Shown in pieces: positions 26,174 to 36,792 of a DNA stretch of 64,000 nt. Each line of letters starts with the position of its first letter. The stretch's first letter is position 1. The notes under the pieces were generated by a model. It was not told where the DNA came from. It searched no databases and saw only the letters and a list, made by a program, of their open reading frames with translations. A program made the translations under genes and the position numbers. The DNA is from Neolewinella lacunae (GTDB taxonomy: Bacteria > Bacteroidota > Bacteroidia > Chitinophagales > Saprospiraceae). The stretch is from assembly GCF_014349155.1 (NCBI RefSeq), contig NZ_JACSIT010000154.1, forward strand, positions 124,001-188,000, read 5' to 3'.

Positions 26174-26292
26174 AGTGCACGTTGAAGGAGCGAGGGATGC
26201 CCGCGCAAGGCCCCACGCATCAAGAGCGCACAGGTATTTTTGCAGCGCCCGCCCCCGTGCTTTCCAATAGTGGAGAGTTTCACTCATACGCC

Positions 26293-26409
26293 CTACCTTC
26301 AACTTGGTATTCCGCGCGGTGGCGGCGTTAGCAAAATCCTCATTTAGCTACGGCTAAACTCCGGTTTTGCTGCCTTGCCACCACACAGACTACCTGCGTT
26401 CAAGGTCAG
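26293..26409. repeat. Long imperfect palindrome
   Basis: About 117 bp that can fold on itself. The centre is TTTAGC-TACG-GCTAAA. Outward come GCAAAA/TTTTGC, GGTGGC/GCCACC and ACCTTCAAC/GTTCAAGGT. It fills most of the gap between the AckA-PduL start and ftsY. It has the form of a MITE-like or REP-like element and carries no open frame. Confidence 0.8.
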
Positions 26410-26507
26410 GTCGATGAATGAACCTCTCCACTGGGGCGGGGGTATTCGCCGGGGGGGTATTACCTTTGCTGGCCTTGGCAATCATTGCCTGATAATCCCT
26501 CGGCCCT

Positions 26508-26525
26508 GCACCTGCGGCAGCGCCC
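26508..26525 (-). repeat. NotI-core repeat, one-mismatch copy
   Basis: GCACCTGCGGCAGCGCCC ends 24 bp before the ftsY start codon and reads toward it, so it should lie in the ftsY leader. Confidence 0.75.
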
Positions 26526-26548
26526 TGAAAGACCCTCCCCTCAACGGC

Positions 26549-27526
26549 ATGAGCTTCCTAAAAAAATTCTTCAGCAAGGAAAAAAAAGAGGACCTGGATA
26601 AGGGCCTCGAAAAAACGAAAACGGGCTTTTTTGATAAGCTGAACCGCGCCGTAGCCGGCAAAGACACCGTCGATGAAGAGGTGCTCGACGAGCTGGAAAA
26701 CGTATTGATTACCAGCGATGTAGGCCTGGAAACGACGGTTAAAATCATCGAACGGATCGAAGCCCGCGTGGCCACTGATAAGTACGTGAACACCACCGAA
26801 CTGAACCAGATTTTGCGGCAGGAAATCGTCAATCTCCTGGCCGAGCAAAATGACGTGGACTACGAAGACTACGTCCTGCCCCCGGTAGAGGGTGGTGGCC
26901 CGGCCGTAATTCTGGTGGTGGGCGTCAATGGCGTGGGAAAAACAACAACTATTGGTAAAATTGCTCACCAGTACCAGCAAAAAGGCCACCGGGTGGTGCT
27001 GGGCGCGGCCGATACCTTCCGGGCGGCGGCGGTGGACCAGCTCAAGATCTGGTCGGAGCGCGTGGGCTGCGATTTTTACGCCAAGGGCATGTACACCGAC
27101 CCCGCCGCGGTCGCCTACGAAACGACGAAGTACGCCATCGATAACCACTGCGACGTGGCCATCATCGATACCGCAGGGCGGCTCCACACGAAGTTTAACC
27201 TCATGAAGGAGCTTTCCAAAATAAAAAGATCGATCACCAAAGCCCTGCCCGCTGCCCCCCACCAGGTCTTGTTGGTACTCGACGCCACCACGGGGCAGAA
27301 CGCCATTGAACAGGCCCGGGCCTTTACCGAAGCGACCGACGTTAATGCGCTGGCACTCACCAAGTTAGATGGCACTGCGAAGGGCGGTGTAGCCATCGGA
27401 ATCACGGATCAATTCCAGGTCCCCATCCGCTACATTGGCGTTGGCGAAGGCATCAATCACCTCCAGGTTTTCAATAAGAAAGCCTTCGTAGACAGCCTTT
27501 TCGGGAGCGATTTGAAAAATTCTTGA
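26549..27526 (+). CDS. ftsY: Signal recognition particle receptor FtsY
   Basis: A 325-residue GTPase that docks signal recognition particles and nascent membrane proteins at the inner membrane. The start is the ATG at 26549 ([18 protein letters not shown]); the open frame before it holds repeats. The N domain is residues 1-105. G domain motifs: [20 protein letters not shown] (P loop), [37 protein letters not shown] and [13 protein letters not shown]. The acidic A domain of E. coli FtsY is absent, as usual in this phylum; the basic amphipathic N-terminus can take its place at the membrane. A strong terminator follows. Confidence 0.97.
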   Translation: MSFLKKFFSKEKKEDLDKGLEKTKTGFFDKLNRAVAGKDTVDEEVLDELENVLITSDVGLETTVKIIERIEARVATDKYVNTTELNQILRQEIVNLLAEQNDVDYEDYVLPPVEGGGPAVILVVGVNGVGKTTTIGKIAHQYQQKGHRVVLGAADTFRAAAVDQLKIWSERVGCDFYAKGMYTDPAAVAYETTKYAIDNHCDVAIIDTAGRLHTKFNLMKELSKIKRSITKALPAAPHQVLLVLDATTGQNAIEQARAFTEATDVNALALTKLDGTAKGGVAIGITDQFQVPIRYIGVGEGINHLQVFNKKAFVDSLFGSDLKNS

Positions 27527-27596
27527 AAAAAATTTTGCGAAGTCGTGCACATTTTGTAATCGAGTGAGTTTTAGCCTCCGAATCACGCAAACGAAA

Positions 27597-27640
27597 GGAG
27601 CCGACTACATCCGGCAAGACGTAATCGGCTCCATTTTTTT
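27597..27640 (+). terminator. Rho-independent terminator after ftsY
   Basis: A 12-bp stem, GGAGCCGACTAC (27597-27608) with GTAATCGGCTCC (27621-27632, one G-T type mismatch), closed by a 12-nt loop and followed by a run of seven T at 27634-27640. Confidence 0.9.
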
Positions 27641-27771
27641 GTAGTGTTTCGAGTTTTCCTGGCGTACCGCGGCAACGGTATGAACCCCAGAAATTTGCAA
27701 TTATCTCTCTAACTCGGCAGCCCAAATCAGTGAACGGAAAGGGGCCGCCGCGACACTACAATTACACGATT

Positions 27772-30700
27772 ATGTTTAAAGTAACGCGTTTACTATGGCT
27801 AGCGCTGTGCACGCTCGTCTTCGCAACTGCCCCACTTTTCGCACAAGATACCCAATACGAAGTTAATTTTGCAAGTATTCGCTTCGTAAATGTCAATCTC
27901 AACGCAGATTGTTCGCGCGCCATGATCTATTCCAACTTACTCAGCGGTGATGCTGATGCGGATGGAGATGGCCTCGTCCCCCCCGAAAGTGCTTTTAATA
28001 TCGTTATCAACGACAGCAACCCGGCAAACGGCCGCATCGTCGATGGCTGTGGGACTTTCACCTACACCATTACTCCGGTGCCGGGCAGCGGTATTATAGG
28101 CTTCACCAACGGCTCTGGCAGTATTACTGCGGCTGACGTTTCTTCGCCGGTGCAGGTGTCCACGGCAGTTCCCCGCGGACCTTTCCTGACGCCCCATCTG
28201 GCCAGCCTGACGATTAACACCTTACCCGTTTCGGTTTCCCGCTCTTTCATTATCGACCGGGCCACCACCATCCCCCGGATGAGTACGCTGGACCCCCAGC
28301 TGATGACCCGCTTACTGGCGGGTGGAGATATTCCCCGCTTTACCGATGGCTGCTCCGATATTAAGGTGGTGGTTAAGGACGTCGTCCGGGAAATCAGTGA
28401 GTGTGGCAACATCATCATTACGCGCACCTTCACGGCTACTGACGAAAGCACCACTTGTTCCAGCGGTGGCCCCAGCAGCAGCCCCACCATCGTCAGCTAC
28501 GACATCGTACTGGAACGCCCCCGTGGCAGCAACGTACAGCCTCCTGCGCCGGTAGTCAATATTGAATGCAACAACCCCGACCTGGTGCCCGGCGTTAATC
28601 CGCCGCCCGCCGTGGAAGACCGTCCTTTCCTGAACGGTCCTGCCGGCCCCATTTACCTCAACACCACCTACGGCAACGTGGGCGCGTCGTTCTCCGATAG
28701 CGAGCGCATCCAGACCTGTACCAACACCTATAAATTCGTACGCACCTGGACGGTCATCGACTGGTGTGATCCAGACAATGTGCGCTCCTTCTCCCAGTTG
28801 GTAAAAGTGGGTGACACCAGTCCGCCTACCCTGACGCTGCCTACCCAGGACCTGGATTTTGACGGCCTGCCCGACACCGGCCCCCTCGTATTCAGCACCA
28901 ACGCACCGGGTTGTGGTGCGGTGCTGTCCACCAACACCAACGGCTTGCGCGTTACCGACCTTTGCTCCTCCGTCACCAGCCTTGAAGCCTTCGTACTGCT
29001 CAATGGCAACCCCGACGACCTGCTGGGCCCCATCAATGTCTACGCCCCCAGCCCCGTTAACCGCCTGACGCCCTTCCTGCCCGCTGGCCCGCACGTACTC
29101 CGCTACGTAGCCACCGACCAGTGTGGTAACGAGGCGGTGGGGGAAGTCCAGATTCTGATCGAAGACCGCTCCGGCCCCGTCATCATCGCCGAAGACGCCC
29201 TGAACGTTTCGCTGAGCAACAGCGGTTTTGCCGAGGTAGCCGCTACAGACGTGGACCGGGGTTCTTACGACGACTGTTCGGACATTGTACTGGAAATTGC
29301 CTTTGCCAACCCGGCGACCTTACTCTCCATCGGTGGCTTCGGCCCTTCCATCACCCTGACCTGCATTGACGTAGGTGCCGTCCCCGTCATCCTGCGGGCT
29401 ACCGACGCCAACGGTAACCAGAACCAGCGCATGTCCGTCATCAATGTCGTAGACAATTCCGCGCCCCTCTGTATTGCTCCCGGTTCGGTTTCCCTGAGTT
29501 GCACCGAAGCGGCCACCATGCTGCCCGAAGACGTCAACGTTTTCTTTGCCGCCGACCCCAATGGTACCATTAACATGTTCAACGAAATGTTTGGCCTGCC
29601 CACCAGTCTGGACAACTGCGGGAACGAACTGACGACCCAAACCATCTTCTCCACCATCAACGACTGCGGAACGGGGCAGGTCACCCGCGTCTTCACCGTC
29701 ACCGACGCCCGGGGCTTTACCTCCGCGCCCGGCTGCCAACAGATCATCAACGTGGGTGGGGTGCGCAATTACACGCTGGAATTCCCGGCCGATGCTTCCG
29801 CTACCTGTGGTTTCTCTCCGTCCTTTAATAACGTAGTGTACACGCCGCTGGGCTGCGACATGGTCGTCTCCACGATGGACGTCGACACCTTCTTTGCTAC
29901 TTCCGACGCCTGCTTCAAAATCCGCCGCACCATTGAAGTCATCAACTGGTGTGAGTACGATGGCATCGGTGCCTACTACAACGTGCCGCGTGATGCCGAC
30001 AACGACGGCAACTTCAACGAATCCACCTTCCTGCACATCGTCCCGAACGGCAACACCAACAGCCTGGACGACGTAGCCATTCTGGACCGCGACGGCGTAC
30101 GGACCAACGCCAACAACATCGGCTTCCTCGATCCGAATTACGCTACTTCCCGCAGCCGGGGGGCCTTCCGTTACGTTCAATTCCTCAAGGTGTTTGACGA
30201 CGAAGCCCCCATCCTGACCCACGTGGAAACCGAGGTGGAAGGCACCGAAGATTGCAACGGCGGCGACGTAACGATCGAATACAACATCTACGACGCCTGC
30301 TCCGGTGCCACGGTTACCACTACGGCGGAACTGGACCTCGACTATGCCCCGGCGGGCGGATTCACGGCCAGCCGGGCCATCCGCTCCGATGAACTGACCA
30401 ACAACGGCAGTGGCAATTACGCGGTCACCCTGGATGAGATTCCCGCCGGCGAACACGCCCTGCGCGTCCGGGGCTTTGATGGCTGTGGCAACACTACGGG
30501 CCGAATCATCCCCTTCACCGTAGCCGATAACGCGGCCATCTCGCCGATTTGCGTGCGCAATCTCACCTTCGTGCTGATGAACGACGGAGACGGCGGTGGT
30601 ATCGCCTCGGTAGAAGCAGACGACTACGTGGTTGACGTAACGGGCAACTGCAACAACCGGCCCTTGCGCTACTCCGTGTACCGGGAAGAGGAGGAAGCCG

Positions 30701-32076
30701 GCGTGCCGGGCTTCGTCCCAATGCCTGGCCGGGGCAGTTTCCTGGTCAACTGCGAGGACGAAGGAGAAATTTCCGTGCGGGTGTACGTATTCGCGGAAAA
30801 CGGACAGTCCAGCTTCTGCGCAACCACGGCCAGGATTACTGCCTTCAACCCCCAGATCTGCGCCAATTCCAATGGTACGGGCTCGCTGGCTGGCTTCATC
30901 ACTTCACCAACCAACGAGTTACTGCGTGGGATTGAAGTCCACATCAGCGACCTGGAGCAGATGGACAACATGATGTACACCGACGACAACGGCAGCTTCT
31001 TATTCAACGACCTGATGGAGGGCCACGAGTACATGATCCGTCCCAGCATGCCCGACCAGGTAGACCTCGCCCGGGTGAAAACCAGTGACATCTTTAAGAT
31101 TACCAACCACGTCCTGGGCATCGAGCGCATCACCAATCCTTACCGCCTCATTGCGGCCGACGTTAATGCCGACGGCGTGATCAACATCTCGGACATGGTA
31201 GCCATTCGGCGGGTTATCCTGGGCCTGGACAATACCTTCACCGACGGACCTACCTGGCGCTTCATCCGCCGCAGTTTCAGCCTCGACGGGCTTCAGGAAG
31301 GTTGGGATCCGGCGATCTTCCCAAGTACCTTCACCGTCGATGAACTCCGGGGACATAACCGGGAAGCTGACTTTGTAGCCATCGAAATCGGGGACGTGTT
31401 CACCGAAATCATTCCCCGCAGTGACCTCCACTTCACTGCCCAGGACCAAGTCCTCAAAGCGGGCGAACGCGCCACCATCAGCCTCGGCGCTGCGGACCTC
31501 GCTGGCTTCCAGGGCACGCTCGATGCCGCGCCCGGACTGGTGATCGAAAATTGGCACTCTACCCTCCTTTCTGCGGGTAACGTCAACGCACAATCGCTGC
31601 AGCGGGGCCTCCTGGCCATCAGCTACAATGGCGCTGAAGACCTGGCGGGCCGGGAAATTATCCGCCTCGACGTGCGGGCCGATATCAATCTCCGAATTAG
31701 TGATTACCTTCGCGTCTCCGACCGGGTAACCTTCCCCGAAGCCATTGCCAAGGAAGGCGGCACGGCCGGACTGCGTATCGCTTTTGAACAATCCAACACA
31801 ACGGAGGGACTGGCCCTTTTCCAGAACTATCCCAATCCGGTTTTTGCACAGACGACCATCGAATTTGACCTGCCCAGCCCCAGCGAAGTATCGCTGGAGG
31901 TACGCGACATCACGGGCCGACTCCTGAAGGAACTGCACCTCCAGGGGAACGCTGGCCGCAATTCGGTAATGCTTTCGTCCCACAACGATCTCATGAACGC
32001 AACGGGCATCTTCACCTACACCCTCCGGGTAGGGCAGGAGCGCCTGACCAAACGTATGACGGTGGTAGCCCACTAA
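27772..32076 (+). CDS. Giant T9SS cargo protein with dockerin-like segment and type A sorting domain
   Basis: A 1434-residue secreted protein. The ATG at 27772 opens a signal peptide (MFKVTRLLWLALCTLVFATA, cleavage after PLFAQ). The body is a chain of beta domains with paired cysteines, repeated DxSPPTL-like joins and CGN motifs, as in HYR or adhesin-like modules. Around residues 1128-1158 a dockerin-type segment occurs (DVNADGVINISDMVAIRR), a calcium-binding site for cohesin-like partners. Residues 1347-1434 are a type A T9SS sorting domain: LFQNYPNPVFAQTTIEF, VRDITGRLLKEL and RLTKRMTV. It should be surface-attached or released. The gene has no same-strand partner close by. Confidence 0.88.
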   Translation: MFKVTRLLWLALCTLVFATAPLFAQDTQYEVNFASIRFVNVNLNADCSRAMIYSNLLSGDADADGDGLVPPESAFNIVINDSNPANGRIVDGCGTFTYTITPVPGSGIIGFTNGSGSITAADVSSPVQVSTAVPRGPFLTPHLASLTINTLPVSVSRSFIIDRATTIPRMSTLDPQLMTRLLAGGDIPRFTDGCSDIKVVVKDVVREISECGNIIITRTFTATDESTTCSSGGPSSSPTIVSYDIVLERPRGSNVQPPAPVVNIECNNPDLVPGVNPPPAVEDRPFLNGPAGPIYLNTTYGNVGASFSDSERIQTCTNTYKFVRTWTVIDWCDPDNVRSFSQLVKVGDTSPPTLTLPTQDLDFDGLPDTGPLVFSTNAPGCGAVLSTNTNGLRVTDLCSSVTSLEAFVLLNGNPDDLLGPINVYAPSPVNRLTPFLPAGPHVLRYVATDQCGNEAVGEVQILIEDRSGPVIIAEDALNVSLSNSGFAEVAATDVDRGSYDDCSDIVLEIAFANPATLLSIGGFGPSITLTCIDVGAVPVILRATDANGNQNQRMSVINVVDNSAPLCIAPGSVSLSCTEAATMLPEDVNVFFAADPNGTINMFNEMFGLPTSLDNCGNELTTQTIFSTINDCGTGQVTRVFTVTDARGFTSAPGCQQIINVGGVRNYTLEFPADASATCGFSPSFNNVVYTPLGCDMVVSTMDVDTFFATSDACFKIRRTIEVINWCEYDGIGAYYNVPRDADNDGNFNESTFLHIVPNGNTNSLDDVAILDRDGVRTNANNIGFLDPNYATSRSRGAFRYVQFLKVFDDEAPILTHVETEVEGTEDCNGGDVTIEYNIYDACSGATVTTTAELDLDYAPAGGFTASRAIRSDELTNNGSGNYAVTLDEIPAGEHALRVRGFDGCGNTTGRIIPFTVADNAAISPICVRNLTFVLMNDGDGGGIASVEADDYVVDVTGNCNNRPLRYSVYREEEEAGVPGFVPMPGRGSFLVNCEDEGEISVRVYVFAENGQSSFCATTARITAFNPQICANSNGTGSLAGFITSPTNELLRGIEVHISDLEQMDNMMYTDDNGSFLFNDLMEGHEYMIRPSMPDQVDLARVKTSDIFKITNHVLGIERITNPYRLIAADVNADGVINISDMVAIRRVILGLDNTFTDGPTWRFIRRSFSLDGLQEGWDPAIFPSTFTVDELRGHNREADFVAIEIGDVFTEIIPRSDLHFTAQDQVLKAGERATISLGAADLAGFQGTLDAAPGLVIENWHSTLLSAGNVNAQSLQRGLLAISYNGAEDLAGREIIRLDVRADINLRISDYLRVSDRVTFPEAIAKEGGTAGLRIAFEQSNTTEGLALFQNYPNPVFAQTTIEFDLPSPSEVSLEVRDITGRLLKELHLQGNAGRNSVMLSSHNDLMNATGIFTYTLRVGQERLTKRMTVVAH

Positions 32077-32197
32077 AGCTAACCCCGCTGGCCAAACACC
32101 AGAAAGATTTAGAGAGTAGCGCGACCCTGCCGGACCTTCGGGACCGGTGGGGTTATGCTCTTTTTGGGACCTACATCGCTCTTATTTACGAAACCAT

Positions 32198-32215
32198 GCA
32201 CCTGCGGGAGCGCCA
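32198..32215 (-). repeat. NotI-core repeat, diverged copy
   Basis: GCACCTGCGGGAGCGCCA, three mismatches from the reverse core. It lies between the T9SS gene and the sigma54 activator, 208 bp before the latter's ATG and reading toward it. A TATCTTTG box (32292-32299) follows, but no TTG sits at the right distance. The 346-bp gap shows nothing else clear. Confidence 0.5.
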
Positions 32216-32422
32216 CTACTGCGATCAATACTCATCAAAACACTTCCTAAGTGCCGCCGGTATTTTTACCACATCCCTCGTAAGTAATACTTATCTTTGA
32301 CCAAGATCGGTAGGCTGGCACCGGGCATTCTGGTGGTAGTTTAACCATATAAATGTACATACAATATTTACCAGTAATCATTTTTGAACTCCCTCACTTT
32401 ATCCCTCCCTGGTTTCGACCAA

Positions 32423-35209
32423 ATGTTTGCCCACCTGACCGTGCCAGCAATGCTGGTAGCGGAAAATGGTACCGTGCAGGGCCTTAACGATGCGGCCGCA
32501 GCGCTCTTTTGCATGGAGGAAAACGAAGTGCGGGGTAAACTCTGGGCAGGCTTGGATGCCCACCTGACGGCCATCCAATGGCGCAGTCGTTGGAAAGAAT
32601 TACAGACGGCCAAAAAACTGACCTACGCCACTGATATCCTGACCGGGCATGAGTACCTCCGTTCGGTCAATGTGACCCTGGCCCTGCTGGAACCCAGCCA
32701 TACGCTCATCATCCTTCAAGACCGCATTGCCTCAAGCATGATTGAGAGCGAGCTGGAGATGATGGCCGACAAACTCCAGGCAGGGTTTTGGTCTTACAAC
32801 CGCGTCGATGGCCGCATTCGCATCTCTCAGCACGCCCGCCGTTTGCTGGGTCTGCCCGACGGAGAACCCACCAAGCAAAATGTCCTGCTTTGGTTGAGTC
32901 AGCATATCCCCACCAGTCAATGGGAAGAAATCCGGGCAATGGGCCAGCGCCTACTGCGGGAGCCCCTGCAGGTCAATCATTCCTTCTTTTTAGAAAAGGA
33001 AGGAGGCCTCGGGCGGGTGAAGGTTTCGGCCAACTCCGTTGGTAATTCCCTCCACATTACCCACCTCTACGGCATTATTCAGGAAGACCGGAACGAAGCC
33101 GATAACCCCAGTGGGCACAACATCTCCGGAGACCTGGCCATCTTCAGCATCGAACACGCCCAGGACATGATTTTCTGGACCCGCCCCGATGGGTCCATCT
33201 TTTACATCAACCAGATCGTCAGCAACAAATTGGGCATCCCCAAGGAAAAGCTGATAAAGATGAAAGTTAAAGAGTACGCCCCTTACTTCGACGGGCAGGT
33301 GCTCGAAACCTTTTGGCAGCGCCTGCGCACCGAAAAGTATTTTGAAGCGGAGTACCCCCTCTACCGGAGCGATGGGCAGATCATTGACGTTTACGCATCC
33401 ATAAGCTACCTCCGTTTCGGAGAAGAAGAGTTTTCCTGTGGGATTTGCCGCGACATCACTACCCGCCGCAAACTCGAACAGCGCCAGAAGCTGACCGAAT
33501 TTACAATTGACAATTCAGAGGAAATGATCCTCTGGTCTACTCCCGAGAGTGCCATCACCTACGCAAATGATACCTTTTTCAGCATGACGGGGTATCAACT
33601 GCAAGACCTTTCCTCGCTCAGCCCCCAATCGCTATTTCCCGTCCTGGTCAATCCTGATCAGGAGGTGTTGTGGAACCAACTTCGTAAGGAGCACCACCTT
33701 AGCTTCGAAAACAACCTGCGCCTCGCCAAAGGGAAATTGATCCCCGTGCGCCTCGACATGAATTACCTGCAATTCGAGGGAGGAGAGTTTGCCTGTATTT
33801 ACCTGCGCGATCTGCGTGGGAAAAAAAAGCGGGACCGCCAAATCAAACTCTCTCAGGTTGCGCTGGATACGGCCCTGGATTATATCCTTTGGCTTGACGA
33901 AAAGTTCCGCATCAGATACGTCAACAATGCGCTTTTGCAGCTCTTGGGCAGTCATCCAAAGACTTGGGTAGGCACTGCCGTAGAAGAAGCGATCCCCGGC
34001 CTGCACCGCACAAGCATCGCCCCCGGAGAAACGCTGGACGTAGCCATTATCCCCCATAAGGGCACCGAAGAAATCCACCTCAACCTGCAGTGCAGCGAGG
34101 TGGTCTACGAAGAAGAGTCCATCTTCATGCTCGTGGGCCGCGACCTGACCGCCCTCGTCGAACTTCAGGAAGACCTCAAACTGGAAAACCTCAAAATCAG
34201 CGAACTGCGCGATCGCCTGCTCGAAGAAAACACCACCCTGCGCGAAGACTATGGCAAGGATTACAACATCAATGAGATCATCACCGTCAGCCCCAAATAC
34301 CAGGCCATCCTCAAGCAGGTAGGGCAGGTAGCCGACGTAGACACCACCGTCTTGATCACCGGCGAAACGGGTACCGGCAAAGAATTACTGGCCCGCGCCA
34401 TTCACCAACTCAGCGACCGCGAAGAGCACCCCCTCGTGAAGGTCAACTGCGCTGCCTTGCCCGAAAGCCTGATCGAAAGCGAACTCTTTGGCCACGAAAA
34501 AGGGGCCTTCACCGGAGCCACCGCCCGCAAGAAAGGCCGCTTCGAGATGGCCGATAAGGGCACCATCTTTCTGGACGAAATCGGCGAGTTGCCCCTGGAA
34601 CTGCAATCCAAACTCCTCCGCGTCTTGCAAGAAGATGAGTTTGAACGCGTGGGCGGTACTGAAACCATCCGCGTCGACGTACGCCTGGTAGCGGCCACTA
34701 ACCGCGACCTGGCCGAGATGGTCCGCGAAGGGCGCTTCCGCGAAGACCTCTACTATCGCCTCAATGTCTTCCCCATCGTCAATCTTCCCCTGCGCGAAAG
34801 ACCAGAAGACATCCCCGTCCTGGTCGAACACTTTACCCATAAGTTTGCCAAGCGCCAGGGCAAGACCATTCGCCGGGTCAACACCGCAGATCTTAACCTG
34901 CTCAAGAACTATGCCTTCCCGGGCAACATCCGGGAACTGGAGAACCTCGTCGAGCGGGCCGTTGTCCTTTGTCAATCGGACACCCTCAGCATCAAAATCG
35001 GCCAGGGCGCGGGTGCCGCCACTACCCGTCAGCAACGCTTCCTGAGCTTCGAGGAAATGCAACGGCAGCACATCATCGACGCACTCAAACGCACCGGTGG
35101 CCGCGTCACCGGCCCAGACGGTGCAGGCATTTTGCTCGACATGAACGACCGGACGCTGGTCTCCAAAATGCGTAAACTGCGCATCGAAAAGCATGAATAC
35201 TTACTTTAG
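32423..35209 (+). CDS. Sigma54-dependent transcriptional activator with five PAS-like domains
   Basis: A 928-residue cytoplasmic regulator. Five PAS-like units occupy about residues 1-575; examples are [20 protein letters not shown] and [18 protein letters not shown]. They are joined by short coiled coils and probably sense small molecules or redox state. The AAA+ domain follows: [14 protein letters not shown] (Walker A, near 646), [10 protein letters not shown] (the sigma54-contact loop, near 690), [12 protein letters not shown] (Walker B) and [10 protein letters not shown] Fis-type helix-turn-helix ends the protein (about 880-928). No receiver domain is present. An in-frame TTG at 32384 could add 13 residues; I prefer the ATG. 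Targets are unknown. Confidence 0.88.
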   Translation: MFAHLTVPAMLVAENGTVQGLNDAAAALFCMEENEVRGKLWAGLDAHLTAIQWRSRWKELQTAKKLTYATDILTGHEYLRSVNVTLALLEPSHTLIILQDRIASSMIESELEMMADKLQAGFWSYNRVDGRIRISQHARRLLGLPDGEPTKQNVLLWLSQHIPTSQWEEIRAMGQRLLREPLQVNHSFFLEKEGGLGRVKVSANSVGNSLHITHLYGIIQEDRNEADNPSGHNISGDLAIFSIEHAQDMIFWTRPDGSIFYINQIVSNKLGIPKEKLIKMKVKEYAPYFDGQVLETFWQRLRTEKYFEAEYPLYRSDGQIIDVYASISYLRFGEEEFSCGICRDITTRRKLEQRQKLTEFTIDNSEEMILWSTPESAITYANDTFFSMTGYQLQDLSSLSPQSLFPVLVNPDQEVLWNQLRKEHHLSFENNLRLAKGKLIPVRLDMNYLQFEGGEFACIYLRDLRGKKKRDRQIKLSQVALDTALDYILWLDEKFRIRYVNNALLQLLGSHPKTWVGTAVEEAIPGLHRTSIAPGETLDVAIIPHKGTEEIHLNLQCSEVVYEEESIFMLVGRDLTALVELQEDLKLENLKISELRDRLLEENTTLREDYGKDYNINEIITVSPKYQAILKQVGQVADVDTTVLITGETGTGKELLARAIHQLSDREEHPLVKVNCAALPESLIESELFGHEKGAFTGATARKKGRFEMADKGTIFLDEIGELPLELQSKLLRVLQEDEFERVGGTETIRVDVRLVAATNRDLAEMVREGRFREDLYYRLNVFPIVNLPLRERPEDIPVLVEHFTHKFAKRQGKTIRRVNTADLNLLKNYAFPGNIRELENLVERAVVLCQSDTLSIKIGQGAGAATTRQQRFLSFEEMQRQHIIDALKRTGGRVTGPDGAGILLDMNDRTLVSKMRKLRIEKHEYLL

Positions 35210-35335
35210 CCGTGTTTAGACACCCTCGCAGAGTGTTTGGCAAGCTACCTTGTCTCCCATTATCTTCGGGTTGTCGAAATTCCCACGTATAACACGAACA
35301 TTTAGGCCCCGCCTCGCGTAACCAACCTAGGTGCT

Positions 35336-35710
35336 GTGTTACATCCTTACACATCACCCATTTTTGCTCCAGTTTTGTCAACCGCAACTAACCATAACGC
35401 TATCAAAGAAGATCTACTTTCCCGCTGGCTTTTGACTAGTGAGAAAGGGCTGGTCGTACTGGTTTTCTCCGCCAAATGGATGGGGAGTACCTACTTGTTT
35501 GAAAGTTTCATGAAAGACATTCGCGAAGCTGCCCCAACCCCCTTTGCCCTTGATTACATTGACGTTGAGGACGACGAGGAGATTGCCAGCCAGCTTGGTG
35601 TCTCCCAACTGCCAACGACTGTCCTGCTGAAAAAACGCGAGGTGGTCGATATGCTGGTGGGCCCCATGTCCCGCAAAAAATTAATGGCCCGCATCACGCC
35701 CCATTTTTAG
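35336..35710 (+). CDS. Thioredoxin-fold protein without catalytic cysteines
   Basis: A 124-residue thioredoxin-like protein. The strand and active-site loop read LVVLVFSAKWMGSTYLFESF (39-58): the usual W-C-x-x-C is W-M-G-S-T, so both redox cysteines are gone. The cis-proline is kept in QLGVSQLPTTVLLKK. Such proteins may act in protein binding rather than disulfide exchange. There is no signal peptide. The start is uncertain: GTG at 35336 opens the frame, and a TTG at 35375 (residue 14) would suit the fold as well. A NotI-core repeat lies 9 bp after the stop. Confidence 0.7.
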   Translation: MLHPYTSPIFAPVLSTATNHNAIKEDLLSRWLLTSEKGLVVLVFSAKWMGSTYLFESFMKDIREAAPTPFALDYIDVEDDEEIASQLGVSQLPTTVLLKKREVVDMLVGPMSRKKLMARITPHF

Positions 35711-35719
35711 CGTCCGCTG

Positions 35720-35737
35720 GGGCGCGGCCGCAGGTGC
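35720..35737 (+). repeat. NotI-core repeat
   Basis: Exact copy GGGCGCGGCCGCAGGTGC, followed by CGGGGAAAGGGACTGAGGAG and CAAAGCCCC, one of the longest extended matches. It lies between the thioredoxin-fold gene and the tonB-like gene. Confidence 0.9.
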
Positions 35738-35851
35738 CGGGGAAAGGGACTGAGGAGCAAAGCCCCACCACCCACCAAAAAAAACCAGGCTAGCATCTCT
35801 CAGGTCAGCAGCTGGCCAGCGCTGTCTTTCCCCTCGCTAAACCATTTTACC

Positions 35852-36712
35852 ATGATGCTTTATACCTTTAGTGGCACTGCGGTGCTGCTGGGCTTGGCCG
35901 GACTCTGCTTGCTCCTGGCCCTGACCGTAGTCTCGCTGCGCCGGATTTTGCGCCAGCAGGCCACTGGCCAACGCACGAAAAACGCCGCCTTCAGTTTCAC
36001 CGGCCCCGTCCAGCAACTCAGCCTTTGCGCAGCCATCGCCGCAGCCTTCGTCACCATCAACTGGACGCGTTTTGCTGCCGAACCTACCCAGTACGCCGCC
36101 TTTGAAGTGATCGAAGACCTCATTGAGGTGGACATTCCTACCTTTTATGCCCCACCGCCGCCACCACCGCCCCCGCCACCGGTCATTGAAACCGCCCCCG
36201 TAATTGAAGTGGAGCCCGAAGAATTTGTCAGCCTGGACGTGGCAGCAGACGAGGCCGTCCCTCCCCCCGCTCCGCCACCCGCCCTCGCACCTGCGGCCGC
36301 GCCCGTCCCCCCACCCCCTCCCCCGCCGGTGGACTACGGCACGGACCAGGAATTTTTGTTCGTAGAGCGCATGCCCGTTTTCGGCCAGGAATGCCGCGAA
36401 CTCTCCGGCGACGCCCGTAAGGCCTGCTCCGATCGTGCCCTGCTCGCCTTTGTACAGTCGCGCGTACGCTACCCCGCCATGGCCCGGGAAAACGGGCTGC
36501 AGGGGACGGTAGTGGTGAGCTTCACCGTAGAAAAAGACGGCAGCATCAGCGCCATCGAGGCCGTCCGAAAAATAGCCGGTGGCTGCACCGAAGAAGCCCT
36601 CAAAGCCGTGGAAGCCATCAACCGCGAAGGGCAAAAGTTCACGCCCGGTATGCAACAGGGCCGCCCGGTAAGGGTCCGGTTCAACCTGCCCATTAAGTTT
36701 ACCTTGCAGTAG
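35852..36712 (+). CDS. tonB: TonB-family energy transducer
   Basis: A 286-residue protein that links inner membrane proton force to outer membrane receptors. Two hydrophobic segments lie near residues 8-28 and 55-70, so the N-terminus may span the membrane more than once. A proline-rich periplasmic spacer runs from about 92 to 165, with runs of ten and seven Pro. The C-terminal TonB domain has VRYPAMARENGLQGTVVVSF, then VEKDGSISAIEAVRKIAGG and VRVRFNLPIKFTLQ. A perfect copy of the NotI-core repeat (36287-36304) is part of the reading frame and encodes APAAAP in the spacer. A hairpin terminator follows the stop. Confidence 0.9.
   Translation: MMLYTFSGTAVLLGLAGLCLLLALTVVSLRRILRQQATGQRTKNAAFSFTGPVQQLSLCAAIAAAFVTINWTRFAAEPTQYAAFEVIEDLIEVDIPTFYAPPPPPPPPPPVIETAPVIEVEPEEFVSLDVAADEAVPPPAPPPALAPAAAPVPPPPPPPVDYGTDQEFLFVERMPVFGQECRELSGDARKACSDRALLAFVQSRVRYPAMARENGLQGTVVVSFTVEKDGSISAIEAVRKIAGGCTEEALKAVEAINREGQKFTPGMQQGRPVRVRFNLPIKFTLQ
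36287..36304 (-). repeat. NotI-core repeat inside tonB coding sequence
   Basis: An exact reverse copy, GCACCTGCGGCCGCGCCC, read in frame as Ala-Pro-Ala-Ala-Ala-Pro within the proline-rich spacer. The spacer tolerates such residues, so this copy may be an insertion or a chance match. Confidence 0.75.
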
Positions 36713-36737
36713 TACTGTAGTTAGGCATCGTTGCAAG

Positions 36738-36790
36738 GAGGTCCACTGGCCCCACCGTAGCTTCAGGGGGCCGGTGGACCTTCTGCTTTT
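36738..36790 (+). terminator. Hairpin terminator between tonB and the arsenic operon
   Basis: A stem of about 15 bp, AGGTCCACTGGCCCC with GGGGCCGGTGGACCT, and a 13-nt loop, followed by TCTGCTTTTCC. It lies between convergent stops and can serve tonB; the other direction lacks a clear U run. Confidence 0.8.
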
Positions 36791-36792
36791 CC

